A stretch of 63,926 nt of DNA from Xenococcus sp. MO_188.B8 (GTDB taxonomy: Bacteria > Cyanobacteriota > Cyanobacteriia > Cyanobacteriales > Xenococcaceae), in NCBI GenBank assembly GCA_030065615.1, contig JASJDR010000008.1, forward strand, positions 1-63,926, given 5' to 3'. The notes beneath the pieces were generated by a model that made no database searches, was not told the DNA's origin, and saw only the letters and a program-made list of their open reading frames with translations. The first letter of the stretch is position 1, and every line of letters starts with the position of its first letter. Shown piece after piece: positions 18,661-28,145 of the stretch. Both the position numbers and the translations under genes were made by a program.

Positions 18661-19194
18661 TTAATTCCCAGACCAAGTAACCCAGTGATGAGTTGTGTTA
18701 GCGTGAGTTCTATTCCCTTTATAAAGAGAACATTCCTTGATTTCTGCGCCTTGAGTTTCGGCAACACTTATATCAGTTCCAGCTAATTTAGCATCAGTTA
18801 GATCTGCACCAGTTAAATCTGTACCACTGAGATCAACATCGGTTAAATTCGCACTGCATAATTTAGCATTCTGAAAATTAGCACAACGCAAGTCAGCTCC
18901 ACTTAAATCTGCGCCACTCAAGTCTGCATTTTCTAATTCTGCTCCAATTAAATTAATCTCTGTTAAATTGGCACCAACTAGATTCGCGTTATTGAGATCA
19001 GCGTTAGTTAAATTCGCTTCGCTTAAACAAGCTCCACTCAAGTCAGAATTGCTTAAATCAGCTCCACTTAAGTCTGCGCGAGTGAAATTGATTCGCGGTA
19101 AATCAATAGCTTTCAGATTAGCTGAATGGAGACTCACACCAGTAAAATCTAATTCTTGTTTTCGATAACGACGAAGAATTTCTTTGACTTCCAT
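18661..19194 (-). CDS. Pentapeptide repeat protein
   Basis: This 177-aa protein has an N-terminal helix (EVKEILRRYRKQELDF). About 23 A(D/N)LxX pentapeptides follow (about 20-150), e.g. ADLSGADLSNSDLSGA, then a short tail (THHWVTWSGN). The repeats predict a single beta-helical rod. There is no signal peptide. The ATG is preceded by a purine-rich ribosome site (GGAGGAAAAACTACC on the coding strand). Function is unknown; it is less repetitive in DNA than the protein at 5999, so it is probably older. Confidence 0.85.
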   Translation of the reverse strand: MEVKEILRRYRKQELDFTGVSLHSANLKAIDLPRINFTRADLSGADLSNSDLSGACLSEANLTNADLNNANLVGANLTEINLIGAELENADLSGADLSGADLRCANFQNAKLCSANLTDVDLSGTDLTGADLTDAKLAGTDISVAETQGAEIKECSLYKGNRTHANTTHHWVTWSGN

Positions 19195-19235
19195 GGTAGT
19201 TTTTCCTCCAATTAATCAAACTTAATTGTTTAATA

Positions 19236-19263
19236 AAAATACTAATTTAAAAATTAGTATTTT
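19236..19263. repeat. Perfect 13-bp AT hairpin between divergent genes
   Basis: AAAATACTAATTT (19236-19248) and AAATTAGTATTTT (19251-19263) form a perfect stem around two bases, 42 bp upstream of the pentapeptide gene start. T residues follow on the plus strand and A residues on the other. It could be a terminator, or a protein-binding palindrome. Confidence 0.5.
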
Positions 19264-19474
19264 TTTGTTGATTTATTTAGGTATTCAAACCTAAAAGATT
19301 GTATTTACTATATTTTAATCAATTACTTCAGATTAATTAAAAAATCAATAAAATGTTACTAAACTTTATCTATTATTTGTAAACTTTAAGATTGTCTCAA
19401 GATTTATTTACAGTAGATTAGCTTCAAGAGTGTTTAGACTTGTGTGGTTTCAATTAAGCCAATTGTGATCACTA

Positions 19475-19909
19475 ATGAGACTATTAGACTATAAAAAAAA
19501 TCCTTCCGTAGCAGTCTTAATGCAGCCATTTCCCTACTTTGCCGAACCCGATACTTCAGTAGCGCAGATTCTAGAATTGATGAAAAGTCACAATGTTCGT
19601 CACATCCCAATTAAGCAAAATGATCGCGTTGTCGGGATTATTTCAGAACGGGATCTACGTTGGATGGGAAATCCAGCAATAGTGCTACCGGCTACTGACG
19701 AAATTCCTGTTAGTCATGTCATGACCTTTAACCCCTATATAGTAGAAATTGATACGCCTTTAACAACTGTAATCTTGGAAATGACTGAGCGTAAAATTGG
19801 GGCAGCAATTGTTGTTAGTTCGAATAGGCTAGCTGGGATTGTTACTGTTATTGATATCTGTCGCGCTTTGGGAGAGGTATTGGATTCTGAATTTAAGCAC
19901 AGACATTAA
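19475..19909 (+). CDS. CBS-domain protein
   Basis: This 144-aa protein consists of a Bateman pair of CBS domains (about 14-70 and 80-138). Motifs include DTSVAQILELMKSHNVRHIPI, GIISERDLRWMG and AAIVVSSNRLAGIVTVIDICRAL. CBS pairs bind adenine nucleotides and regulate partner enzymes or channels; as a stand-alone protein the partner is unknown. The upstream 280 bp is shared with the divergent pentapeptide gene. Confidence 0.88.
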   Translation: MRLLDYKKNPSVAVLMQPFPYFAEPDTSVAQILELMKSHNVRHIPIKQNDRVVGIISERDLRWMGNPAIVLPATDEIPVSHVMTFNPYIVEIDTPLTTVILEMTERKIGAAIVVSSNRLAGIVTVIDICRALGEVLDSEFKHRH

Positions 19910-20103
19910 ATCGCGTCTAGTTGGAAATCTATAGTTTTGGTAGTTGTTTGGCTGTTTACCAGTTCTTTGGTTTTGTGCCATCAAAAACCAACCCTTTTCT
20001 ATTAGAAAAAGCGATCGCAGCAGTAAGAGCTAGTGTTAAAGATACTGGAAATGAACAGGTTTTCCTATATGCGATCGCTAGTAAAGTCGGTAATCTATAT
20101 TCA

Positions 20104-20204
20104 TACCAAATTAAATAATCTTTGCGATACATACAATTTATGTAGGGGTTTGGCACTGCCAAACCCCTACATTATCTGTCGTATTCTTTATTCAAATTGG
20201 TATA
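20104..20204. mobile_element. Inverted-repeat element (MITE-like), 101 bp
   Basis: The centre is a perfect 16-bp inverted repeat, ATGTAGGGGTTTGGCA (20141-20156) and its complement (20158-20173), around one C. The outer arms are imperfectly inverted and end in ATACCAA (20104-20110) and TTGGTAT (20198-20204). There is no coding capacity. This type of GTAGGGGTTTGGC palindrome is spread through many cyanobacterial genomes. Confidence 0.65.
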
Positions 20205-20357
20205 CTCACTATCCTCTTCAAAGCCAGGAACTGGTTCGTATTCCGCTTCGGACTCTAATATGGACATTAATCTCCATGCGGTGATGAGCAACGACATTAC
20301 ATGTCGCGCTGTATAGTTTCCCGTCTGGTTGACTAGAACACCGTTATAAATTCCTAG
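20173..20357 (-). pseudogene. Short open tail, possibly the end of a lost gene
   Basis: The minus-strand frame reads LGIYNGVLVNQTGNYTARHV.. then SEAEYEPVPGFEEDSEY and stops inside the MITE-like element. It begins at a stop, with no good start codon. The acidic, protein-like sequence suggests a gene 3' end, but I do not recognise it. Confidence 0.3.
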
Positions 20358-20547
20358 TTAGGTGAGAGGGGGGAGTATGGGAATGAGGAGGAAGGAGTGA
20401 GCGAAAAAATGCGTGGGAATTTGGGGATTTGGGGACTTAGAGAATAATTATCTATAATTATCTTTTGATATCTGTCGTTTTAATGTTCGTTGACTCAGTT
20501 TGATGAGAGTATTGAAAACTAAAAAAGCCTAATATTTAACAAAATCT
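20358..20547. other. Leader of the flippase gene
   Basis: G-rich repetitive text (gggaatttggggatttggggac, 20413-20434) precedes an AT-rich stretch leading to the flippase start. No gene is seen. Confidence 0.35.
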
Positions 20548-21837
20548 ATGAAATTAGCTGCCATTAAAGAAAAGGCCATAAAACTCAGCCGTCAGAGCCT
20601 GTTCAAAGAAGCATCTTGGGTATTTATTGCCAAATTATTTAATATTTTTGTTCAGGCTGCTTATTTTATTATTGTTGCTCGGGTTCTTGGACCAGAAAAG
20701 TACGGCTCTTTTATCAGTATAACGGCTTTGGCTTCAATTGCTTTTCCTTTTGTGGCTTTAGGAACAGAACATGTTTTAATACAAAAAGTAGCTATTAAAC
20801 CACGATTATTTTCCATCTATTGGGGAAACGGTTTATTGGTTCTGCTAATTAATGGTGTTTTACTATCAATTATCTGTTTATTAATTTCTTCGATATTTTT
20901 TGCCCAGAAAATATCTTTGATAACAATCACCTTAATCCTAATAGCCGATTTGATTTGTCTAGGCTTAATTGACTATAGTATCAAGGCCTTAATGTCAGTT
21001 TATTTAGTTCAAAAAAGTTCACAGTTAGCAGTCTTTACGGCTTGTTTTAAATTATTAGCAGCTCTTAGTTTAGCAACATTTTTTAAAAATCCTTCTATAG
21101 AAATTTGGGCAATTTTATATAGTGGTAGTTATATAATAATCAGCATCTTAGCCCTTAGCGCTGTCAATCGTTTAATGGCTTTTCCTCGGCCTAGATTTTC
21201 TTATCTAATTGCAACTATCAAACAAGGTTTTTTCTTTTCTATTGGTACATCTGCTGTTAATATTAACGCCAACCTAGATAAAACTATGCTTGCAACCATA
21301 GCAGGTGTCCAAGCGACGGGTATTTATGCTTCTGCTTATCGTTTTATTGATGTGGGAAATATCCCAATAATTTCTATATTTGGCGCATCTTATACTAGAT
21401 TTTTTAAATATGGGGAATTTGGTCTTCAAAGTACTTTAAAGTTTGCCAGAAAATTATTACCTTTATTAGTAGGCTATAGCATAATTTCTATCATAGGGTA
21501 CCATATATTTGCCCCTTTGATTCCTTATATATTAGGTGCAGAATATCAAAATGCGATCGCTACTTTATTGTGGCTTTCTCCTTTGCCGGCAATTTTTGCC
21601 TTTCGCCTACTAGCCGCTGATAGTCTTACCGGAGCAGGGTTTCAGAGATCTCGTAGTATTATCCAAATAGTTAGCGCTATTTTGAATATTAGTTTAAACA
21701 TTTGGTTAATTCCTATTTTTTCCTGGAAAGGGGCTGCTTGGGCAACCTTAACTTCTGATACTTTACAAATGATTTTTTTATGGATTACTGTCTTACTGTT
21801 ATCTAGAAAAGAAGCTCTGGGGAGTAAATCGACGTAA
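20548..21837 (+). CDS. Polysaccharide flippase (Wzx/MATE-like family)
   Basis: This 429-aa membrane protein has about 12-14 predicted helices and begins with a cytoplasmic amphipathic stretch. The pattern KEASWVFIAKLFNIFVQAAYF, then ARVLGPEKYGSF, is typical of the oligosaccharide flippase family (RfbX/Wzx), which moves lipid-linked sugar units across the plasma membrane. LDKTMLATIAGVQATGIYASAYRF matches the conserved mid-protein block. No glycosyltransferases flank it, so its sugar substrate cannot be guessed. It converges with the histidine kinase gene 43 bp away. Confidence 0.85.
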   Translation: MKLAAIKEKAIKLSRQSLFKEASWVFIAKLFNIFVQAAYFIIVARVLGPEKYGSFISITALASIAFPFVALGTEHVLIQKVAIKPRLFSIYWGNGLLVLLINGVLLSIICLLISSIFFAQKISLITITLILIADLICLGLIDYSIKALMSVYLVQKSSQLAVFTACFKLLAALSLATFFKNPSIEIWAILYSGSYIIISILALSAVNRLMAFPRPRFSYLIATIKQGFFFSIGTSAVNINANLDKTMLATIAGVQATGIYASAYRFIDVGNIPIISIFGASYTRFFKYGEFGLQSTLKFARKLLPLLVGYSIISIIGYHIFAPLIPYILGAEYQNAIATLLWLSPLPAIFAFRLLAADSLTGAGFQRSRSIIQIVSAILNISLNIWLIPIFSWKGAAWATLTSDTLQMIFLWITVLLLSRKEALGSKST

Positions 21838-21880
21838 CCAAGAATCAAAATATTGACATTTTTGGCAACGCCGATAATTT

Positions 21881-23935
21881 TTACTTAGAAGAAATGCGGT
21901 TATTTCTCTTTGTCTTAGTTTTTTTAGTTTTCTTAGTTTTCTCTAAATTTTGCGAGATGTCATCAAAAACGGGAATCGTGAAATGGAATTGACTACCTTG
22001 ATTTTTGCCCTCGGATTCTGCCCAGATTTTTCCCCCCCAACCATTGACAATCTGTCGGCAAATCGCTAAACCTAAACCTGTGCCACCTGCGCTACGGCGT
22101 AATGAGCCCTCTTCTTGATAGAAGCGATCAAAAACAGTTTCTAGGGAATTGGGTTCGATTCCTCTGCCAGTATCGGATACTGTCACTTCAAGTTGACTAG
22201 AGCCATTACTTGCTACTTTGATGGTGATTTGACCGTTTTCTTGAGTAAATTTACAGGCATTATCTAATAGTTTAGCTAGCACTTCTACCAACCATTCCCC
22301 ATCAGCTTGTACTAGAGGTAATTCGGGAGGAACTAAATTTGCGATCGCAGGGAGGCTTTGGGAATTCACCCGCGATCGAACGTGACTCAAAGATAAATCA
22401 ATACATTCATTCATCGATAAAGGCTCTAGGTTCCATTCTACGCGACCACTTTCGAGACGAGAAAGGGTTAAAAAATCTTGAACTAAGTTCCGCATTCTCT
22501 CCGCATCAGATAAAGCAGTATTCAACATCACCTGCCGTAGTTCTTCAGGCATATCTGGTTCTGTAGCCAAACTTTCTAAGCACACTTGAATCGTTGACAA
22601 GGGAGTCCGTAGTTCATGGCCAGTAATCGCCACCAAATTAGAACGGGTCCGATCTAATGCTGCTAACTGCTCGTTAAGATCTTCAAGATTAGCGTAGGAT
22701 TCGGCTTGAATTAATGCCACCCCCACTTGAGTTGCGATCGCATCTACTAAGGCCACATCATCGGGTTTCCAAACTATAGGCTGGGGTTCACAATGATGTA
22801 ATTCCATCATTCCCAATAGGTGATCTTGATAAAGAACGGGAACTAATAACCAAGAGGAAATAGAGCAAGTTTTAACTAAGTTTTGCAGATATTTTCCAGC
22901 CTCTTTGTTGACAGACTGTTTTGTTAAGCGACTGTCTTGGCTGGTATTATCGATGGTGAGAGTTTCTCTCAATCCAACAACTTCTTCAAATAGGGGATTA
23001 TGTTTCAGTTGCCAAGTTTTACCTTTGACCGATTTAATTCCTGGGCCAGTAAATTCATGGTTAATCACGGCGGTAGAATCTTTTTCGTGACAGCGGTAGA
23101 CAATACAGCGACAAACCCCCAATCCTTCTCCCAGTTTTTGAACTGCTACTTGCAAGATTTCTTCTGTATCGAGAGATCTTCTAATGGAATCGGTAACGGA
23201 ATTGAGTAATTGTTCTTTTTGTTGTTTAATTGATAAGGATTTGTGAGCTTTAAGCAGTTTATATTGTCCTGCTTGGAGATAACTCACCAATCTTTGCACA
23301 AAAGGATCGGGATTATTGTGAATAGAATCTCCTAATTGAGGCGACGCTTCTGAAGATGCTGTGGGAAAATCTGTTAAAGATAAATATTCTTGTCGCGCTT
23401 TTTTGATTTTGGGTGCTAATTCTGGCCGATAGTCGAGAATTTTGTCTAACAAAATATCCGCTGCTTTCAGGCTTACATGAGGATCAAAAGTCCAAATTCC
23501 TTCAAAACGACGACTTGTATCCATAGCTAAACTAGCTTTAGTATGGGGTGCTGTAGCTGATTTTTCTTCACAGACCAAACAACTAATATAGTTTTTTCCG
23601 ATTACTACCAAATGCCATTCCTGAGCCAGAGAGTCGGTAGGTTCAAAGGCAATAGTTTCATAGATATCAGAATTATTGGTAAAATCTGCTTCTGGTGCGG
23701 CTAAGACATATACTTGATCACTTTTACCCGCAATTCGCTTATAACGATGAGCTTCTTGACGGTAGAAACGTTCTCGTTGAAAACTAGCAATTACTAAAGG
23801 AGCGTCAGAACCTGCTAATACTCGATCTTCCATAGCGTGAGACAACGCAGTCAGGGAAGATTTAAAGTACATTTGTGGTCGCCAATCTGGAAAAGATTCT
23901 AACAGTTGACTAACCACAGATTTTGATTTGCTCAT
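21881..23935 (-). CDS. DICT-GAF sensor histidine kinase
   Basis: This 684-aa protein lacks membrane segments. Residues 1-200 are a DICT sensory domain (QMYFKSSLTALSHAMEDRVL.., VLAAPEADF), often found with light- or redox-linked cyanobacterial regulators. Residues about 240-410 are a GAF domain with HCEPQPIVWKPDDVALVDAIATQVGVAL. HisKA follows with ITGHELRTPLSTIQ (phosphorylated His). The ATPase domain has N (LLDNACKFT), G1 (DTGRGI) and G2 (GGTGLGLAI). The last 20 residues are a very basic KKTKKTK-type tail. No response regulator is adjacent, so the partner is elsewhere. Confidence 0.92.
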   Translation of the reverse strand: MSKSKSVVSQLLESFPDWRPQMYFKSSLTALSHAMEDRVLAGSDAPLVIASFQRERFYRQEAHRYKRIAGKSDQVYVLAAPEADFTNNSDIYETIAFEPTDSLAQEWHLVVIGKNYISCLVCEEKSATAPHTKASLAMDTSRRFEGIWTFDPHVSLKAADILLDKILDYRPELAPKIKKARQEYLSLTDFPTASSEASPQLGDSIHNNPDPFVQRLVSYLQAGQYKLLKAHKSLSIKQQKEQLLNSVTDSIRRSLDTEEILQVAVQKLGEGLGVCRCIVYRCHEKDSTAVINHEFTGPGIKSVKGKTWQLKHNPLFEEVVGLRETLTIDNTSQDSRLTKQSVNKEAGKYLQNLVKTCSISSWLLVPVLYQDHLLGMMELHHCEPQPIVWKPDDVALVDAIATQVGVALIQAESYANLEDLNEQLAALDRTRSNLVAITGHELRTPLSTIQVCLESLATEPDMPEELRQVMLNTALSDAERMRNLVQDFLTLSRLESGRVEWNLEPLSMNECIDLSLSHVRSRVNSQSLPAIANLVPPELPLVQADGEWLVEVLAKLLDNACKFTQENGQITIKVASNGSSQLEVTVSDTGRGIEPNSLETVFDRFYQEEGSLRRSAGGTGLGLAICRQIVNGWGGKIWAESEGKNQGSQFHFTIPVFDDISQNLEKTKKTKKTKTKRNNRISSK

Positions 23936-24171
23936 GAAAATAGAGTGATAAATATGTTAATTTCGTGAACTAGGGAGATAGGAAAGCAAATAGTTCTATA
24001 TGATTATTATATTTATGCCTATCTCTTGAGGATGATGGATGGACTCAATGTCTACAACTTAGATAATCTCACATTTTTATTGCTGTTAAGTAACTTTTCA
24101 TATCCCCATCCTACAGAAATTACGGTATCTTTTTTCTAACTATTGTAAATTTCAGGTTACTGAACTCACTT

Positions 24172-24351
24172 ATGATTGATCTATCTTTGGACACCAGCTG
24201 GTTTTATCTGTTAGGCATTCATTGTCTCAATGGCACCTTGGCGGCTATCGTTGCCAATTACAAGGGGTACAATTTCCTCAAATGGTTACTTTATGGTTTG
24301 CTGGGGGGCACAATTAGTCTAGTGTGGGCGATTTTTCTCAAGAAAAAGTAA
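24172..24351 (+). CDS. Small two-helix membrane protein, 59 aa
   Basis: ATG at 24172 to TAA at 24351, starting MIDLSLDTSWFYLLG and ending IFLKKK. Two hydrophobic stretches (WFYLLGIHCLNGTLAAIVA and WLLYGLLGGTISLVWAIFL) flank a short basic loop. It precedes the first Ser/Thr kinase gene. A decayed second copy precedes the second kinase (26268-26310 plus 26549-26600), so the small gene and kinase were duplicated as a unit. The end of the gene (tttctcaagaaaaagtaact) and the following 40 bp are shared by both. Confidence 0.65.
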   Translation: MIDLSLDTSWFYLLGIHCLNGTLAAIVANYKGYNFLKWLLYGLLGGTISLVWAIFLKKK

Positions 24352-24438
24352 CTAAATATCAAAGATGTACCCTACCCTGAAATAAAAACATTAGATTCTA
24401 GAAAGATTGCAGAAAAGAAGCTGAATTTCATTGAGGTT

Positions 24439-24577
24439 ATGTGGGAAAAGGGACAGGTTATTTGCGACTCGAAGAGCCAGGGTTGCCCAATCGCTATTTG
24501 TTATAAGAGCAATTGGGGAACAATATGTGAAGACCAACTTGGCTAGCTCAGGATTTATAATCAGAAACCTCAGAATT
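24439..24577 (+). pseudogene. Decayed extra copy of the kinase 5' end
   Basis: ATGTGGGAAAAGGGACAGG at 24439 repeats the true kinase start at 24578. Later pieces (acttggctagctcagg, agaaacctcagaatt) match the codons for TWLAQDLESETSEL. The frame is broken, so this 139-bp segment is a stuttered duplication directly upstream of the working start. Confidence 0.65.
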
Positions 24578-26296
24578 ATGTGGGAAGCAGGACAGGTTAT
24601 TAAAGAGCGTTATCAGTTACGAGAGAAATTTGGGAGCAATACAGGAAGAGAAACTTGGCTAGCTCAAGATTTAGAATCAGAAACTTCAGAATTAGTAATA
24701 GTTAAGTTACTAACTTTTGGGGGAAATATCCAATGGGCTGATGTTAGGTTATTTGAGCGGGAAGCCCAAATTCTTCAACAATTAAATCACGAGCGAATCC
24801 CTAAGTATAAAAATTATTTTTCTATTGATGATAGTAATCTTGGGTTTGGTCTAGTCGAAGAATACATTTCGGGAAATTCTCTCAAACAATTATTAGAACA
24901 AGGAACGAGATTTGGGGAAGCAGAAATCATTAATATTGCCCAAGAAATTTTGCAGATTTTAGTTTATTTACATAGTTTCAATCCTCCCATATTGCATCGA
25001 GATATTAAGCCGAGTAATTTATTGCTGGGAGATGATAATAAAATTTATTTGGTTGATTTTGGCGCAGTGCAAGATAGTTTTGCTTATGAAGGTGCTGCGA
25101 CCTTTACTATCGTAGGAACCTATGGCTATGCACCCTTAGAACAGTTCGGTGGACAAACCGTTCCTGCTTCTGATTTATATGCTTTGGGTATTACTATAAT
25201 TCATTTATTAACTCGAACTGTCCCTAGCAATTTACCCAATAAAGATTTAAAAATCCAATTTCGCGAGCGCGTTACCGTTAGTCCTCGATTAGCAAATTGG
25301 CTAGATAAAATGATTGCTCCTGCGGTAGAAAGGCGTTTTACAACTGCTATTTCTGCCTTAAGATGCTTACCCAATAAAGATTTAAAAAACCAATTTCGCG
25401 ATCACGTAGTGCCAGGCTTGCCTGATCGCGTTACCGTAAGCCCTCAATTGGCTAATTGGCTAGATAAAAAGATCGCTCCTGCGGTAGAAAGATATTTTAC
25501 AACTATTATTACTAGCTTAAGATATTTGTTGCCTGAGATTTCACTGGAATTAGCCCCACTTGAGATAAATGATTCTGATTTCAAATTGGCTGAGGTAACA
25601 ACTTCTAATCAAAGCAACAAGCCAGTTTATAGCAATATAAAAATAAAAAAAGACGCTGATTTTATAGAGATTATAATCCCTAAACAAGGATTTATTAAAC
25701 TCAATAATTTTATCAAGAAGTTTTTGTCCAAATTAGTTAATCGTTTTCATATATTCATTCTTCTACTCATAGTAGGAGGAATAATATTTTTATCAATGAA
25801 CCCTTTGATGGCGATTCTTACTTTGATTATATTGTTGCTATTTGATTCTGACTTTCGCAATCTATTTATCACAACAACAATATGCTGCAATCGCCAAGAA
25901 TTTTCTCGCAAACAATTTTCTATTGTCAAGCATTTTTCTATTATTGATAATGTTTTGGGTTTTAGCAGAATTTACAAAGGTATAACTTCGGCAATTGACG
26001 ATATTTCTATTCACCATGTTTCTCGAAATATAAATCCTAATAATCTAAAAATAGATTCTTTAATTATTAATACTAAATACACCTCAAAATTGCATTCTAA
26101 GAATACTTATCTTATAGGAAAAAATTTAAGTGAAGTCGAACTCCTTTGGCTAGCTCAAGAACTTCGTAACTGGCTTAATAATAATGAACAAATACCAGAT
26201 AATATTAATGATTTAGCAAAAAAATTAGATTATACCTCGACTTTTGTGATTTATCTCAGCTCTTTTATAATAAGGTTTGCTGGGAGGAACAGTTAG
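24578..26296 (+). CDS. Membrane Ser/Thr protein kinase (copy 1)
   Basis: A Hanks-type kinase domain covers residues 1-330 or so. It has a P-loop-like LREKFGSNTGRETWLA, VKLL lysine, catalytic LHRDIKPSNLLL, DFGAVQ and GYAPLEQFGG. A 39-residue piece (about 265-310) appears twice (PNKDLK..QFR..VTVSP..LANWLDK), an internal duplication absent from copy 2. One or two membrane helices (about 385-425) and a C-terminal domain ending ELLWLAQELRNWLNNNEQ follow. The start MWEAGQ at 24578 matches copy 2; the longer frame from 24431 reads through the relic and is unlikely. The C-terminus runs into the remains of the small membrane gene. Confidence 0.88.
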   Translation: MWEAGQVIKERYQLREKFGSNTGRETWLAQDLESETSELVIVKLLTFGGNIQWADVRLFEREAQILQQLNHERIPKYKNYFSIDDSNLGFGLVEEYISGNSLKQLLEQGTRFGEAEIINIAQEILQILVYLHSFNPPILHRDIKPSNLLLGDDNKIYLVDFGAVQDSFAYEGAATFTIVGTYGYAPLEQFGGQTVPASDLYALGITIIHLLTRTVPSNLPNKDLKIQFRERVTVSPRLANWLDKMIAPAVERRFTTAISALRCLPNKDLKNQFRDHVVPGLPDRVTVSPQLANWLDKKIAPAVERYFTTIITSLRYLLPEISLELAPLEINDSDFKLAEVTTSNQSNKPVYSNIKIKKDADFIEIIIPKQGFIKLNNFIKKFLSKLVNRFHIFILLLIVGGIIFLSMNPLMAILTLIILLLFDSDFRNLFITTTICCNRQEFSRKQFSIVKHFSIIDNVLGFSRIYKGITSAIDDISIHHVSRNINPNNLKIDSLIINTKYTSKLHSKNTYLIGKNLSEVELLWLAQELRNWLNNNEQIPDNINDLAKKLDYTSTFVIYLSSFIIRFAGRNS

Positions 26297-26600
26297 TCTA
26301 GTGGACGTGGGCGCATACTATTCAAAACAGCTCAAAAGCTTAATATTTAAGACTTTTGATATTATCCCACCTCCCTTAATCCCTCCTGAAAGGAGGGAAA
26401 CAATTGTATCTCCGACCTCTCTCTACCTTTCTCCTGCAAGGAGAGAGAACATATGGTCTTCCCCTATAGGGGAAGGTTGGAAGGGGTGGGGAGATGATAG
26501 AGGGGTGGAACAGGACTAATGGGGAGACGGGACTTCCGCGCAGCAATACTAGTTTGGGCGGTTTTTGCCTAAAAAGTAACTAAATATCAAAGATGTACCA
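26268..26600 (+). pseudogene. Second copy of the 59-aa membrane gene, split by a hairpin-rich insert
   Basis: 26268-26302 matches the end of the 59-aa gene (ggtttgctggg..agtctagt). 26549-26600 matches its last codons and the following spacer (ctagtttgggcg..aaaaagtaactaaatatcaaag). Between them lies about 246 bp flanked by CTAGT (26298-26302 and 26549-26553), probably a target duplication. Confidence 0.65.
26303..26548. repeat. Hairpin-cluster insert
   Basis: It contains CCCTCCT/AGGAGGG around GAA (26381-26397), an imperfect CTCTCT..AGAGAG stem, and an 18-bp perfect palindrome CTTCCCCTATAGGGGAAG (26458-26475). The text resembles dispersed REP-like intergenic repeats of cyanobacteria. Confidence 0.6.
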
Positions 26601-26655
26601 TACTGTGAAATGAAAACGTTAGATTGTAGAGAAGAAGCTGGATTTCATTGGGATT

Positions 26656-28131
26656 ATGTGGGAAACGGGACAGGTTATTTGCGATCGCTATCAGTTACGA
26701 GAGAAATTAGGAAATAATACAGGCAGACAAACTTGGTTAGCTCAAGATTTAGAATCAGAAACCTCAGAACTCGTAATCGTTAAGTTACTAACCTTTGGGG
26801 GAAATATCCAATGGGATGATGTCAGATTGTTTGAACGAGAAGCCCAAATCCTGCAACAATTAAATCACAATCAAATTCCTAAGTATAAAAACTATTTTTC
26901 TATTGATGATAGGACTCTTTGGTTTGGTTTGGTAGAAGAATATATTTCAGGGAATTCTCTCAAAAAATTATTAGAACAAGGAACAAGATTTGGCGAAGCT
27001 GAAGTTATTAATATTGCCCAAGAAGTTTTGCAGACTTTAGTTTATTTGCATAGCTTCAATCCTCCTCTGCTGCATCGAGATATAAAGCCCAGTAATTTAT
27101 TGTTGGGAGATGATAATAAAATTTATTTGGTTGATTTTGGTGCGGTGCAAGATAGTTTCGCTTCGGAAGGAACGACCTTTACTGTAGTAGGAACCTATGG
27201 CTATGCACCCTTAGAACAGTTCGGTGGTAAAACGGTTCCTGCTTCTGATTTATATGCTTTAGGGGCTAGTTTGATTCATTTATTAACTCGAACTGCCCCT
27301 AGCAATTTACCAAATAAAGATTTAAAAATCCAATTTCGCGATCGCGTTACCGTAAGTCCTCAATTGGCTAATTGGCTAGATAAAATGATCGCTCCGGCAG
27401 TAGAAAGACGTTTTAAAACTGCAATTCAAGCCTTAAAATATTTACCAGAAATTTCCCAAGATTTAGCTCCGCTGGCCACCAATAATTCTGATTCAAAATC
27501 AGATGAGGCCACAAATCCTAATCAAGGGAATAAACCAGTTGGTAGCAATATTAAAATCCAAAAAAATTCTGATTTTATAGAGATTATCATTCCTGGACAA
27601 GGATTTATTAAGCTGAAAAATTTTGTTAGTAATGTTTATCATAAATTGGTTAATAAATTTAATAAATTTATCCCGATCCTCGTAGCAGGAGGCATGATAA
27701 TTTTCTTACTAAAAGTTGTTATTTCTCAGATAGCTATCCTGACTTTAATCATACTATTTCTTGTTGATCCTGACTTTCGCAATCTATTTGTTACCACCAA
27801 AATAAGATGCGATCGCAAACAATTTTCGATTATTAATAGCTGTTTAGGTTTTACAAACATTCACAGAGGAATAACTTCAGCAATTAATGATGTTTCTCCT
27901 CACTATGTTCCCCAAAATAGAAAACGCAGTAATTTAAAGGTAGATTCTCTAATCATTAATACTAAATCCACCTCACAATTACATGCCAATAATACCTATA
28001 TGTTAGGACAAAATTTAACTGAAACAGAACTGCTTTGGCTAACACAAGAACTTCGTAACTGGCTCAATAACAGTGAGCAACCACTAGATAATAGTAACGA
28101 TTTGGCGGAAAATTTGACTCCTGAGTCCTGA
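26656..28131 (+). CDS. Membrane Ser/Thr protein kinase (copy 2)
   Basis: This 491-aa paralogue of the preceding kinase starts MWETGQVICDRYQLREKLG. The kinase domain (about 1-275) has HRDIKPSNLLL and DFGAVQDSF, then GTYGYAPLEQFGG. One or two membrane helices lie at about 345-385, and the C-terminal domain ends TELLWLTQELRNWLNNSEQ. The two proteins agree at most positions. Copy 2 lacks the internal duplication and looks like the less altered version. It phosphorylates Ser/Thr of unknown targets. The upstream sequence is shared with copy 1. Confidence 0.9.
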   Translation: MWETGQVICDRYQLREKLGNNTGRQTWLAQDLESETSELVIVKLLTFGGNIQWDDVRLFEREAQILQQLNHNQIPKYKNYFSIDDRTLWFGLVEEYISGNSLKKLLEQGTRFGEAEVINIAQEVLQTLVYLHSFNPPLLHRDIKPSNLLLGDDNKIYLVDFGAVQDSFASEGTTFTVVGTYGYAPLEQFGGKTVPASDLYALGASLIHLLTRTAPSNLPNKDLKIQFRDRVTVSPQLANWLDKMIAPAVERRFKTAIQALKYLPEISQDLAPLATNNSDSKSDEATNPNQGNKPVGSNIKIQKNSDFIEIIIPGQGFIKLKNFVSNVYHKLVNKFNKFIPILVAGGMIIFLLKVVISQIAILTLIILFLVDPDFRNLFVTTKIRCDRKQFSIINSCLGFTNIHRGITSAINDVSPHYVPQNRKRSNLKVDSLIINTKSTSQLHANNTYMLGQNLTETELLWLTQELRNWLNNSEQPLDNSNDLAENLTPES

Positions 28132-28145
28132 ATTATCAATTGACA

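Noticed and set aside
19921..20118. 65-codon ORF after the CBS gene
   Set aside because: TTG start without a ribosome site; the end overlaps the MITE-like element. It vaguely resembles a LOTUS-type segment, but too weakly to call.
24431..24577. N-terminal extension of kinase copy 1
   Set aside because: The extra 49 residues translate a decayed duplicate of the kinase start; copy 2 begins at the equivalent of 24578.
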